Assembly (NCBI RefSeq): GCF_004331415.1
Contig: NZ_SJOP01000028.1
Location: 1-45,100, forward strand
Length of the DNA: 45,100 nt
Source: Kosakonia quasisacchari
GTDB lineage: Bacteria; Pseudomonadota; Gammaproteobacteria; Enterobacterales; Enterobacteriaceae
Direction of reading: 5' to 3'
Below the pieces are notes generated by a model. That model was not told the origin of the DNA. It saw only the letters and a list, made by a program, of their open reading frames with translations, and did no database searches. The translations under genes were made by a program, and so were the position numbers. This document shows, piece by piece, positions 34,611 through 43,514 of this stretch (position 1 is its first letter; each line of letters opens with the position of its first letter).

Positions 34611-35500
34611 TATTCCACCCCCGCCATGATCGCGCGGCGAATTCCGTCGCCAAGAATATTAACCAGCAACACGCTCACCATAATTGCCGCGCCCGGCAGC
34701 ATCACCGTCCACGGCGCAACATAAATCAGTTCCAGCGCGTCACCAAGCATAGCACCCCATTCAGGAGACGGGAGTTGCGCGCCCAGGTCGAGAAAACCGA
34801 GTGCGGCGATATCGAGAATCGCCATCGATAGCGCGCGGGTAATTTCTGTCACCAGGCCCGCGGTAATGTTTGGCAGTACGGCAAACCACAAAATATTGAT
34901 GGTTGAGGCGCCATCGAGTCGCGCGGCGACGACATACTCTTTTTCCAGCTCGTCATGCACCATGCTGTAAACCGAACGTACCATGCGCGGCAGCAACGCC
35001 AGCCACACGGCAAACATTGCGTGGGAGAGATGCGGGCCAGCGAACGCCACAACAATAATCGCCAGCAGCAGCGTCGGTAGCGACAGCAGTGTATCGAGAA
35101 TATGGTTTAGCACCGCCGAGCGCAGGCCGTGGGTGGAACCGGCGAAAACGCCAAGCGCCAGCCCACAAAGCGTTGCTGCCAGCGTAACGACAAATGCCCC
35201 GCCCACCGTTGGCGCTGCACCGCTCAGCAAACGGCTTAAGACATCACGCCCCAGATCATCCGTACCAAGGAAAAACGAAACATCGCCATAGCGCGACCAG
35301 GAGGGCGGCAGCAGTTGATAACCGAGGAATTGCTGGTCAATACCGTAGGGGGCAAACCAGTGGCCGAAAATACACAGCAGCAGCAACGCGCCGCAGCCAT
35401 ACAGGCCAATCATCGCGGTCGTATCGCCATAAAATTTGCGCCACGCGGTTCGCAGCGCGCCAGGCGGGCGTTTTTCGCTGTAGACGCTATCGTAAGGCAT
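34610..35500 (-). CDS. sapC: Sap transporter permease SapC
   Basis: A 296-residue inner-membrane permease of the BPD_transp_1 family, like DppC. Six hydrophobic helices start with GLYGCGALLLLCIFGHW near 35. The cytoplasmic coupling segment is EYVVAARLDGAS in the C-terminal half. A GTDDLGRDVLSRL motif is the usual hallmark of this permease subfamily. It shares one base with sapD and overlaps sapB by 14 bases, so it is tightly coupled. Confidence 0.97.
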   Translation of the reverse strand: MPYDSVYSEKRPPGALRTAWRKFYGDTTAMIGLYGCGALLLLCIFGHWFAPYGIDQQFLGYQLLPPSWSRYGDVSFFLGTDDLGRDVLSRLLSGAAPTVGGAFVVTLAATLCGLALGVFAGSTHGLRSAVLNHILDTLLSLPTLLLAIIVVAFAGPHLSHAMFAVWLALLPRMVRSVYSMVHDELEKEYVVAARLDGASTINILWFAVLPNITAGLVTEITRALSMAILDIAALGFLDLGAQLPSPEWGAMLGDALELIYVAPWTVMLPGAAIMVSVLLVNILGDGIRRAIMAGVE

Positions 35501-36452
35501 ACCATTCCTTATGTTTCAACGGATTAGCCAGTGCGCCGAGAATATCGGAAAGCACGTTCACAATAATAACCAGTGAGCCTATCACCATGACGCCAGCGGA
35601 AATCGCCGCGTAGTCCTGCTGGCGAATCGCGTTAATCAACCAGCGCCCCAGCCCAGGCCAACTGAATACCATTTCAGTGATCATCGCCAGTGTCAGCATG
35701 GTAGAAAATTGCAGCCCCAGGCGCGGGATCACCGGCGGCAGAGCGTTATGCAAAACATGGCGACGCAAGATAGTCAGCCGCGAAAGGCCGCGCGTCGCCG
35801 CCGCTTTGATGTAGTTTTTATCGAACACGTCGATGGTGCTGATGCGCATCAGGCGGATAACTTCTGTGGTCGGCGCGACTGCCAACGTCAATACTGGCAA
35901 CACGACATGACGTAAGGCGCTGATAATCATCTCTTCGCGCCATGGCGAATCGGAGAGCCAGGCATCGATTAGCGAAAATCCGGTTACCGTTTTGACTTCG
36001 TAAAGCAGGTCAAAACGACCCGATACAGGCAGCCAGCCTAAATTTAGCGAGAAAAACAGGGTCAAGAGCAACGCCAGCCAGAACACCGGGATTGAGAAGC
36101 CCAGCAGCGCGAAGGTACTGACCATTTTATCCTGCCACTTGCCGCGCATCACACCGGCCAGCATGCCGACCGGGATACCCACTAACAATGCGGAGCCAAA
36201 CGCCAGCAGGCACAGCTCCATAGTGGCCGGAAACACCTCTTTGAGTTGTTCTGAAATCAGCTGACCGTTAATGCTGGAAACGCCAAAATCCCAGTGCAGC
36301 AAACCGTTAAACCAGAACACCCATGCATTCCACAGCGAAGCACCCTGTAGCGGGGCGTGGGGCGTAAAATAGCTCAGGCTAAAGCCAACGAAAGTCAGTA
36401 AGAAAAGCGTGACCAGCAGCAATAACAGGCGGCGCAGGGTAAAGATAATCAT
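35487..36452 (-). CDS. sapB: Sap transporter permease SapB
   Basis: A 321-residue inner-membrane permease of the DppB type. The first helix at about residues 8-27 precedes a periplasmic domain, followed by five more helices. The coupling loop is around NYIKAAATRGLSR. It pairs with SapC to form the membrane channel. Its start overlaps the sapA stop by four bases (ATGA). Confidence 0.97.
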   Translation of the reverse strand: MIIFTLRRLLLLLVTLFLLTFVGFSLSYFTPHAPLQGASLWNAWVFWFNGLLHWDFGVSSINGQLISEQLKEVFPATMELCLLAFGSALLVGIPVGMLAGVMRGKWQDKMVSTFALLGFSIPVFWLALLLTLFFSLNLGWLPVSGRFDLLYEVKTVTGFSLIDAWLSDSPWREEMIISALRHVVLPVLTLAVAPTTEVIRLMRISTIDVFDKNYIKAAATRGLSRLTILRRHVLHNALPPVIPRLGLQFSTMLTLAMITEMVFSWPGLGRWLINAIRQQDYAAISAGVMVIGSLVIIVNVLSDILGALANPLKHKEWYALR

Positions 36453-38089
36453 GGTGGCGAAACCCCTTGTTTTTCCCGCGAAACACCGGCAAAGGAGGCG
36501 CTACCAAATGGGCTCAGCACCAGGCCTTTAATATCATAGCGATACGCCTGCAAACGCAGGGAAGATGCCAGCGGCAGCACTGGCAATTCGCGCGCCAGTA
36601 TCTGCTGAGCCTCGTCATAATCATCAATGCGGGCGGCAAGCTGCTGTGATGCGAGCGCTTTTTGTAACACCTCGTCGAACTCACGGTTGCACCAGTGCGC
36701 GAAATTAGTCTGCGAGTTAATTGCCGCACAGCTGAGCATCGGGCGGAAGAAACTGTCCGGGTCGTTACTGTCAGTTGCCCAGCCCGCAAGCGTTAAATCG
36801 TGATTCATATCCATCAGCCGTGCTTCCTGGAAACGGCCTTCAACCGGGACGATCACCACTTTAACGCCCACCTGCGCCATATCTGCCTGAATGAGTTCAG
36901 CGGTTTTCAACGGGCTTGGGTTCCATGCCTGTGAACTGGTCGGCACCCACAATTGCAGCGTCAGATTTTCCAGCCCCAGCGCTTTCAGGCGCTCACGGGC
37001 TTGCACGGGATCGTATTCAGTGATCTTCGCTTCGTTGTCATAAGCCCAGGATGCACGCGGCAGTATTGAGGCGGCGGTTTCAGCGGTTCCGTAGTAAATC
37101 GACTGCATCAGGCGCTGGTTATTAATGGCCAGCGCCAGCGCATGGCGCACTTCTGGATTATTCAGCGGTGGCTTGTTGGTATTAAACGCCAGATAGGCAA
37201 TGTTCATGCCCGGACGCAGCGTGAGCCGCAAACGCGGGTCATCACGCAAAATCGTCAACTGGCTGGCGGCAGGCCAGGCCAGCACATCGCACTCACCGGT
37301 TAACAGCTTAGATAAGCGCCCGGTGCCGCCGGAGCCGAGATCAACCACCACTTGTTGCATCAATGGCGTACCGCGCCAGAATTTTTCGTGACGTTGTAAC
37401 CGAATATATTGACCGGCACGGTATTCATCCAGTTGATAAGGCCCGGTGCCAACCGGCTGTCGGTCAAGCAACTCCTGATGATCACTTTTCTCAAGCTGGG
37501 CGGCATATTCCGCCGACATCACCGAAGCATAGTGTGTCGCCAGATGCCATAAAAATGAGGCATCCGGTTTTTTCAGGCGAAATTCAACCGTGCGGTTATC
37601 CAGCTTACGTACGCTGTCGACAGAATCGGCAAACTGCAAGCTTTCGAAATAGGGGAAGTTACCGCCGTTGATGTTATGCCACGGATGATTGCGCGAGAAG
37701 ATGCGCTGGAAGGTGAAGACCACATCATCGGCGTTCAGCGCGCGGTGCGGCGTAAACCAGGCTGTCTTTTGGAACGCCACGCCGTCGCGCAGGCGAAAGC
37801 GGTAGGTCGCGCCGTTATCGAGCACCTCCCAGCTTTCCGCCAGCTCCGGAACCAGCCGGTAGGTATAAGGATCGACATCCAGCAAGCGATCATAAAGCTG
37901 CGCTGCCAGCGTATCGACAATCAGGCCGCTGCTGACTTTTTGCGGGTTAAAGGTATCGACCTGGCCATTGACACAATAGACAAAGCCGCTGTCGCGAATA
38001 TCCGCTTGCTCAGAAAGCGGTGTCGCCGCTTGCGCAAAACCCGTCGCCAGGCTTGCGGTCAATAGCAGGGAAGAGAAAACCAGACGCAT
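36449..38089 (-). CDS. sapA: Periplasmic peptide-binding protein SapA
   Basis: A 546-residue family 5 extracellular solute-binding protein. A cleaved signal peptide (about residues 1-21, ending GFAQA) precedes a two-lobed binding domain with conserved LAESWEVLDNGATYRF. In Salmonella and Haemophilus SapA binds antimicrobial peptides or haem. It is the first gene of sapABCDF. The ATG at 38089 matches the E. coli signal peptide, though its ribosome site is weak (GAAAA). Confidence 0.95.
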   Translation of the reverse strand: MRLVFSSLLLTASLATGFAQAATPLSEQADIRDSGFVYCVNGQVDTFNPQKVSSGLIVDTLAAQLYDRLLDVDPYTYRLVPELAESWEVLDNGATYRFRLRDGVAFQKTAWFTPHRALNADDVVFTFQRIFSRNHPWHNINGGNFPYFESLQFADSVDSVRKLDNRTVEFRLKKPDASFLWHLATHYASVMSAEYAAQLEKSDHQELLDRQPVGTGPYQLDEYRAGQYIRLQRHEKFWRGTPLMQQVVVDLGSGGTGRLSKLLTGECDVLAWPAASQLTILRDDPRLRLTLRPGMNIAYLAFNTNKPPLNNPEVRHALALAINNQRLMQSIYYGTAETAASILPRASWAYDNEAKITEYDPVQARERLKALGLENLTLQLWVPTSSQAWNPSPLKTAELIQADMAQVGVKVVIVPVEGRFQEARLMDMNHDLTLAGWATDSNDPDSFFRPMLSCAAINSQTNFAHWCNREFDEVLQKALASQQLAARIDDYDEAQQILARELPVLPLASSLRLQAYRYDIKGLVLSPFGSASFAGVSREKQGVSPP

Positions 38090-38187
38090 GATTTTTTCAA
38101 CGATTTTAAATTCATGTGCAAAGTGTATCGCACTTGCCATGGCTTCGTACAAATGTCTGCTGACGACTGCTGTTATTGTCGGCGATT

Positions 38188-39168
38188 TCAGCTGATTTGG
38201 TGCTTTTTCAGCAGCGCGCGCAGTTGGTGGTAAGTGAGCCCGAGTAATTCGGCTGCGCGTTTTTGGTTAAATTTCGCCTGTTGCAGGCTGGTTTGCAGCA
38301 GTGTTTTTTCTTGATCGAACTGGAATTTGCGTAAATCCAGCGGCAAGGCTGGCTGCTCTGTTGCTTCCCGCCCTGTTTGTGGTGGAGTGGTGATGTCACG
38401 GTTGAAAGGATCAAGGATGATGTCATCAAGCGGCGTATCGATGCTGCCGTGGCGGTAAACCGAGCGCTCCACCACGTTTTTGAGTTCGCGGATATTACCT
38501 GGCCATGAATAACCCATCAGCACGTCGCGCGCGCGATCGGTAAAGCCGGGGAAGAGCGGTAACTTCAGTTCCCGACACATCTGGATAGCGAAATGATCCG
38601 CCATCAACATGATATCGCTCTGGCGTTGCCGTAGCGGCGGAAGCAGCACGACATCAAAGGCCAGCCGGTCGAGCAAATCCGCGCGAAAGGTCCCGTCCTG
38701 TACCATTTGCGGTAGATCGGCGTTAGTGGCGCAAACCAGCCGTACATTGACCTGTAACGGCTGGCTTCCGCCGACGCGCTCCAGTTCGCCGTATTCAATC
38801 ACCCGCAGCAACTTTTCCTGTACCAGCATTGGTGCGGTCGCCAGTTCGTCCAGAAACAGCGTTCCGCCATCGGCACGTTCAAACCGGCCCGGATGGCGTT
38901 TCTGTGCGCCAGTAAACGCGCCGGCTTCATGGCCGAAAAGTTCGGTATCAAGCAGGTTTTCATTCAGCGCCGCGCAGTTGAGCGAGATGAACGGCCCTTG
39001 CCAGCGCGAAGAGAGAAAGTGCAAACGGTTTGCTATCAGCTCTTTACCGGTACCGCGTTCGCCGATGATCAGCACCGGCTTATCGATAGGCGCAAGGCGC
39101 GAAACCTGTTCCAGCACCTCGATAAAGCTATTGGCCTCGCCGAGCAAGTTATCCTTTTGTTCCGACAT
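38188..39168 (-). CDS. pspF: Sigma-54 enhancer-binding activator PspF
   Basis: A 326-residue bacterial enhancer-binding protein with an AAA+ domain (about 5-240) and a C-terminal Fis-type helix-turn-helix (about 290-325), without the regulatory receiver domain. Walker A GERGTGKE is at 36-43 and GAFTGA, the loop that contacts sigma-54, is intact at 83-88. It drives pspA and is held inactive by bound PspA until membrane stress releases it. It diverges from pspA. ATG at 39168 is chosen over an earlier GTG. Confidence 0.97.
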   Translation of the reverse strand: MSEQKDNLLGEANSFIEVLEQVSRLAPIDKPVLIIGERGTGKELIANRLHFLSSRWQGPFISLNCAALNENLLDTELFGHEAGAFTGAQKRHPGRFERADGGTLFLDELATAPMLVQEKLLRVIEYGELERVGGSQPLQVNVRLVCATNADLPQMVQDGTFRADLLDRLAFDVVLLPPLRQRQSDIMLMADHFAIQMCRELKLPLFPGFTDRARDVLMGYSWPGNIRELKNVVERSVYRHGSIDTPLDDIILDPFNRDITTPPQTGREATEQPALPLDLRKFQFDQEKTLLQTSLQQAKFNQKRAAELLGLTYHQLRALLKKHQIS

Positions 39169-39266
39169 GATGAAATTCGCCACTAGTTGGTGATATTAAC
39201 TACTCTAGCTTAAGTTATCGTTGCGGTAAAACTATTCATCTTCTTTATATTCAATGAGATAAAAAG

Positions 39267-39282
39267 TTGGCACGGAGTTTGT
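39267..39282 (+). promoter_or_regulatory. Sigma-54 promoter of pspA
   Basis: TTGGCACGGAGTTTGT carries the -24 GG and -12 TTG spacing of sigma-54 promoters, about 50 bases upstream of the pspA start. PspF enhancer sites and an IHF site should lie between here and pspF; I cannot place them confidently. Confidence 0.85.
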
Positions 39283-39335
39283 AATAGCTCAGCAGCAGGG
39301 CCGAGCCCGATTACAGAAATCAAGAGGAACAGATT

Positions 39336-40004
39336 ATGGGTATTTTTTCTCGTTTTGCCGACATCGTGAACGCCAACATCAATTCACTGCTGGAAAAAGC
39401 CGAAGATCCGCAAAAGCTGGTGCGTCTGATGATCCAGGAGATGGAAGATACGCTGGTAGAGGTGCGTTCGACTTCAGCGCGTGCGTTGGCGGAGAAAAAA
39501 CAGCTGACACGTCGCATTGAACAAGCAAACGCGCAACAGGCCGAGTGGCAGGAAAAAGCCGAACTGGCGCTGCGTAAAGATAAAGATGATCTGGCGCGTG
39601 CCGCGCTGATTGAAAAGCAAAAACTGACTGCGCTTATTGAAACACTTGAGCAGGAAGTGACGCTGGTGGATGAAAGTCTGACGCGGATGAAAAAAGAGAT
39701 CGGCGAGTTGGAAAATAAACTCAGCGAAACCCGTGCCCGCCAGCAGGCGTTAACGTTACGCCACCAGGCGGCCAGTTCATCGCGTGATGTTCGTCGTCAG
39801 TTGGACAGCGGCAAGCTGGATGAAGCGATGGCGCGCTTTGATTCCTTTGAGCGCCGCATCGACCAAATGGAAGCCGAAGCGGAAAGTCACGGTTTTGGTA
39901 AACAGAAATCGCTGGACCAACAATTTGCGGAACTGCGCGCCGATGACGAAATCAGCGAGCAACTGGCGCAGTTGAAAGCCAAAATGAAACAAGACAACGA
40001 ATAA
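39336..40004 (+). CDS. pspA: Phage shock protein A
   Basis: A 222-residue peripheral membrane protein of the PspA/Vipp1/ESCRT-III superfamily, almost entirely helical with long coiled coils (about 25-220) after an amphipathic N-terminal helix (MGIFSRFADIVNANINSLL). It binds PspF to repress its own operon and, when membranes are damaged, assembles on them to limit proton leakage. Length equals E. coli. AAGAGGAAC precedes the ATG. Confidence 0.98.
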   Translation: MGIFSRFADIVNANINSLLEKAEDPQKLVRLMIQEMEDTLVEVRSTSARALAEKKQLTRRIEQANAQQAEWQEKAELALRKDKDDLARAALIEKQKLTALIETLEQEVTLVDESLTRMKKEIGELENKLSETRARQQALTLRHQAASSSRDVRRQLDSGKLDEAMARFDSFERRIDQMEAEAESHGFGKQKSLDQQFAELRADDEISEQLAQLKAKMKQDNE

Positions 40005-40012
40005 TAATAACG

Positions 40013-40032
40013 GCGGCATCAGAAGATGCCGC
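40013..40032 (+). other. Intercistronic hairpin between pspA and pspB
   Basis: GCGGCATC pairs perfectly with GATGCCGC around AGAA, beginning nine bases after the pspA stop. No T tract follows. It likely stabilises the pspA 3' end or attenuates readthrough, which would give more PspA than PspB or PspC. Confidence 0.6.
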
Positions 40033-40057
40033 TCCTCATCCGCTGTAAGGAGTACAC

Positions 40058-40282
40058 ATGAGCACGCTGTTTCTGGCTATACCCCTGACTCTTTTCATCC
40101 TGTTTGTGTTGCCGGTCTGGCTATGGCTGCATTACAACAATCGCACTTCACGCGGCGAACTTAACCAGAATGAGCAGCAGCGCTTACTCCAGCTTTCCGA
40201 AGAGGCCACGAGGATGCGCGAACGTATTCAGGCGCTGGAAGATATTCTTGATGCTGAGCACCCGAACTGGAGAGACCGCTAA
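40058..40282 (+). CDS. pspB: Phage shock protein B
   Basis: A 74-residue inner-membrane protein with one N-terminal helix (about 4-25) and a cytoplasmic leucine-zipper-like tail (LLQLSEEATRMRERIQALED). It works with PspC to sense membrane stress and pull PspA away from PspF. It overlaps the pspC start by one base (TAATG). Confidence 0.97.
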   Translation: MSTLFLAIPLTLFILFVLPVWLWLHYNNRTSRGELNQNEQQRLLQLSEEATRMRERIQALEDILDAEHPNWRDR

Positions 40283-40641
40283 TGGCTACCCTCGATCTGA
40301 ATAAAAAGTTATGGCGCATCCCCCAGCGCGGAAAAATCGGTGGTGTCTGTGCGGGCATCGCACAGTATCTGGATATTCGCGTCAAAGTCGTGCGTATTCT
40401 TGCCATTCTGGCAATGTTTTTCGGGCTGTTTTTCTTTGTCGTGGCGGCGTACATCGTGCTGTTTTTTGTGCTGGATCCGCTGCCGGAAAATTATGCCGAG
40501 AGTGAAAATGTACCGAGCAGCAGCGAATTACTGGACGCGGTAGACGCACAGCTCGCTGCGGGAGAAACCCGTTTGCGCCAGATGGAACGCTATGTCACCT
40601 CAGACACATTTTCGCTGCGCAGCCGTTTCCGTCAGTTGTAG
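40282..40641 (+). CDS. pspC: Phage shock protein C
   Basis: A 119-residue PspC-domain membrane protein. A cytoplasmic N-terminus carries the conserved motif IGGVCAGIAQYLDI, a strong helix is at about 41-65, and a C-terminal cytoplasmic or periplasmic tail follows. It senses damage, including mislocalised secretins, and releases PspA with PspB. Confidence 0.97.
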   Translation: MATLDLNKKLWRIPQRGKIGGVCAGIAQYLDIRVKVVRILAILAMFFGLFFFVVAAYIVLFFVLDPLPENYAESENVPSSSELLDAVDAQLAAGETRLRQMERYVTSDTFSLRSRFRQL

Positions 40642-40651
40642 GAGTGAAGAT

Positions 40652-40888
40652 ATGAATCAACGCTGGCAACAGGTTCACCATAAAGTAAAACCCGGTTTGC
40701 AGATTGTCGGTAAGCTGGCGTTACTGAGCGCGCTGCGCTTCGGTCCGGCAGGTGTTGCGGGCTGGGCGGTGAAATCCGTCGCCCGACGCCCAGTTAAGCT
40801 GCTTCTGGCGTTCGCGCTGGAGCCGTTATTGAAACGAGCTGCGAATAAATTTTCTCGCCGCTTCATGACCGAAAACGAGATAAAATAA
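40652..40888 (+). CDS. pspD: Phage shock protein D
   Basis: A 78-residue peripheral inner-membrane protein with a central amphipathic region (KLALLSALRFGPAGVAGWAV) and basic flanks. Its role in the stress response is minor. The start at 40652 has GGAG about seven bases upstream and matches E. coli; the frame extends further but without support. It is the last psp gene here; ycjX follows after 33 bases. Confidence 0.92.
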   Translation: MNQRWQQVHHKVKPGLQIVGKLALLSALRFGPAGVAGWAVKSVARRPVKLLLAFALEPLLKRAANKFSRRFMTENEIK

Positions 40889-40921
40889 GGAATTACGGCT
40901 ATAGCTTTAAGGCGAAATGCA

Positions 40922-42325
40922 ATGGCGATGGATCGATTTCGTAACGAATTGAATGCGCTGGTTAACCGCGGAATGGACAGGCATTTGCGTCTGGCGGTGA
41001 CCGGCCTGAGCCGCAGTGGCAAAACCGCTTTTATCACCGCACTGGTTAATCAATTACTGAACCTTCACGCTGGCTCGCGCTTGCCGCTGCTGAGTGCAGT
41101 GCGCGAAGAGCGGCTGCTTGGTGTAAAACGCGTGCCGCAGCGTGATTTTGGTATTCCCCGCTTTACCTACGATGAAGGGCTGGCGCAGTTATATGGAACG
41201 CCGCCGGTCTGGCCGACGCCGACGCGCGGCGTCAGTGAAATCCGCCTTGCGCTGCGCTTTCGCTCTAACGATTCACTGCTGCGCCATTTCAAAGAAACCT
41301 CCACTCTTTATCTGGAAATTGTCGATTATCCCGGCGAATGGCTGCTGGACTTGCCTATGTTGGCGCAGGATTACCTGAGCTGGTCGCGGCAAATGACCGG
41401 CTTGTTGCAAGGGCAGCGTCAGGCGTGGTCGGCACAATGGCGCGCTCTTTGCGCAGGGCTTGACCCGCTGGCACCCGCGGATGAAAACCGGCTGGCAGAA
41501 ATTGCAGCGGCGTGGACGGACTATTTACATCAGTGCAAACGCGAAGGTCTGCACTTTATTCAGCCAGGCCGTTTTGTTCTGCCTGGTGATATGGCCGGCG
41601 CGCCAGCGCTGCAATTCGTCCCGTGGCCAGATGTTGATGGCACCGGGGAAGTGAAACTGGCGCAGGCGGCTAAGCACACCAATGCCGGGATGCTGCGTGA
41701 ACGTTACAACTATTATTGCGAGCATGTCGTCAAAGGTTTCTATAAACACCATTTCCTTAAGTTTGATCGCCAGATTGTGCTGGTCGATTGCCTGCAACCG
41801 CTGAACAACGGGCCGCAGGCCTTTAATGATATGCGTCTGGCGCTCACGCAACTGATGCAAAGTTTCCACTACGGGCAGCGCACGCTGTTTCGCCGCCTGT
41901 TTGCGCCGGTTATCGACAAACTCTTATTTGCCGCGACCAAAGCCGATCATATTACAGTCGATCAGCACGCCAATATGGTGTCGCTGCTGCAGCAGCTGAT
42001 CCAGGACGCCTGGCAAAATGCGGCGTTTGAAGGGATTAGCATGGATTGCCTTGGGCTGGCGTCAGTGCAGGCGACGCAAAGCGGCATCATCGATGTAAAT
42101 GGCGAGAAGATCCCGGCGCTGCGTGGGCATCGTCTGAGGGATGGCGCTCCGCTGACTTTCTACCCCGGTGAAGTGCCTGCACGGCTGCCAGGGCAGGCAT
42201 TCTGGGACAAGCAAGGGTTTAATTTTGAGGCGTTTCGCCCACCAGTGATGGATGTGGATACCCTGTTGCCGCATATCCGCCTGGATGCGGCGCTGGAGTT
42301 TTTGATTGGAGATAAATTGCGATGA
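40922..42325 (+). CDS. ycjX: Conserved P-loop protein YcjX (DUF463)
   Basis: A 467-residue cytoplasmic protein of the YcjX/DUF463 family, a P-loop GTPase-like fold. Walker A is GLSRSGKTAF near residue 29, and DYPGEW is a candidate switch motif. In E. coli it responds to heat-shock and phage-shock conditions; its reaction is uncertain. Starts at 40922 or 40928 are both possible; AAGG spacing favours 40922. It overlaps ycjF by four bases. Confidence 0.94.
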   Translation: MAMDRFRNELNALVNRGMDRHLRLAVTGLSRSGKTAFITALVNQLLNLHAGSRLPLLSAVREERLLGVKRVPQRDFGIPRFTYDEGLAQLYGTPPVWPTPTRGVSEIRLALRFRSNDSLLRHFKETSTLYLEIVDYPGEWLLDLPMLAQDYLSWSRQMTGLLQGQRQAWSAQWRALCAGLDPLAPADENRLAEIAAAWTDYLHQCKREGLHFIQPGRFVLPGDMAGAPALQFVPWPDVDGTGEVKLAQAAKHTNAGMLRERYNYYCEHVVKGFYKHHFLKFDRQIVLVDCLQPLNNGPQAFNDMRLALTQLMQSFHYGQRTLFRRLFAPVIDKLLFAATKADHITVDQHANMVSLLQQLIQDAWQNAAFEGISMDCLGLASVQATQSGIIDVNGEKIPALRGHRLRDGAPLTFYPGEVPARLPGQAFWDKQGFNFEAFRPPVMDVDTLLPHIRLDAALEFLIGDKLR

Positions 42326-43371
42326 CCGAGCCGCTAAAACCGAGAATCGATTTCGCAGGCCCGCTGGAAGCGGAAAGCAGTGCGCAGTTTAAGCGTGCGC
42401 AGACTTTTAATGATAAGCAAGCGGAAAACTTTGCTCCCGCCCTGGTTGATGAACTGCCGGAAGAGGGGCAAGCCGAGGCGGTAGTCGAAGCCGCGCTGCG
42501 GTCAAAACGCAGCCTGTGGCGCAAAATGGTCACTGCCGGGTTGACGTTGTTTGGCGTAAGCGTGGTCGGTCAGGGTGTGCAGTGGGCAATGAACGCCTGG
42601 CATACGCAGGACTGGGTTGCGCTGGGCGGCTGTGCCGCCGGTGCGCTGATTGTTGGCGCAGGTGTCGGTTCGGTTGCCAGCGAGTGGCGACGGCTTTGGC
42701 GTTTGCGCCAACGCGCGCAAGAACGCGATGAAGCGCGTGATTTATTGCACAGCCATGCAATCGGGAAAGGGCGGGCTTTTTGCGAAAAACTGGCGCGGCA
42801 AGCAGGAATCGATCAAGCGCATCCGGTGCTACAGCGCTGGTATGCCGCAATCCACGAAACGCACAACGATCGTGAAATCGTCAGTCTCTATGCGCATTTG
42901 GTTCAGCCCGTGCTGGATGCCCAGGCACGGCGTGAAATCAGCCGTTCAGCGGCTGAATCCGCGCTGATGATCGCCGTCAGCCCGCTAGCGATGGTCGATA
43001 TGGCTTTTATCGCCTGGCGCAATTTGCGGCTGATTAACCGTATCGCCACGCTGTATGGCATCGAACTCGGTTACTACAGCCGCCTGCGTTTGTTCCGCCT
43101 GGTGCTGTTAAACATCGCCTTCGCGGGTGCCAGCGAACTGGTGCGTGAAATTGGCATGGACTGGGTATCGCAGGATTTGGCGGCCCGGCTTTCGGCACGT
43201 GCAGCGCAGGGGATTGGCGCCGGGTTGTTGACGGCGCGCCTGGGTATTAAAGCGATGGAGCTGTGCCGTCCGCTGCCGTGGCTCGATGATGATAAACCCC
43301 GCCTTGGTGATTTCCGCCGACAGTTGATTAGCCAGTTAAAGGAGACGTTACAAAAACGCTCGGCCGACTAA
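42322..43371 (+). CDS. ycjF: Conserved inner-membrane protein YcjF (DUF697)
   Basis: A 349-residue inner-membrane protein. An acidic N-terminal tail (1-65) precedes two helices at about 70-90 and 100-120. The DUF697 domain follows (about 210-330) with MIAVSPLAMVDMAFIAW and a Gly-rich helix. It is cotranscribed with ycjX (ATGA overlap), implying a joint role near the membrane under envelope stress. Function not established. Confidence 0.94.
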   Translation: MTEPLKPRIDFAGPLEAESSAQFKRAQTFNDKQAENFAPALVDELPEEGQAEAVVEAALRSKRSLWRKMVTAGLTLFGVSVVGQGVQWAMNAWHTQDWVALGGCAAGALIVGAGVGSVASEWRRLWRLRQRAQERDEARDLLHSHAIGKGRAFCEKLARQAGIDQAHPVLQRWYAAIHETHNDREIVSLYAHLVQPVLDAQARREISRSAAESALMIAVSPLAMVDMAFIAWRNLRLINRIATLYGIELGYYSRLRLFRLVLLNIAFAGASELVREIGMDWVSQDLAARLSARAAQGIGAGLLTARLGIKAMELCRPLPWLDDDKPRLGDFRRQLISQLKETLQKRSAD

Positions 43372-43416
43372 AAAAGCGGCGCTGCGCGCTTACCTTTACG
43401 CCGCAGTGCCGCTTTT
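43371..43416 (+). terminator. Terminator after ycjF
   Basis: AAAAGCGGC pairs with GCCGCTTTT, with an extended inner stem (GCTGCG region), starting at the ycjF stop. TTTT then CTCC follows. Confidence 0.8.
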
Positions 43417-43426
43417 CTCCGCAAAC

Positions 43427-43444
43427 TGTCAATATTTGTTGACA
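43427..43444. promoter_or_regulatory. TyrR box upstream of tyrR
   Basis: TGTCAATATTTGTTGACA is a perfect six-base inverted repeat around six bases and fits the TyrR box consensus TGTAAA-N6-TTTACA with one symmetrical change. It overlaps a TTGACA element 71 bases before the start, consistent with autorepression as in E. coli. Confidence 0.75.
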
Positions 43445-43514
43445 GGTATCTTCCTGCAAGCCGCGAAGTGGCTTATCATCCTTTCATTACGTGAATGAAT
43501 AAGGACGAACTCTC

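Noticed and set aside
33798..34724. Forward frame of 308 residues opposite sapD
   Set aside because: Antisense shadow in a GC-rich gene.
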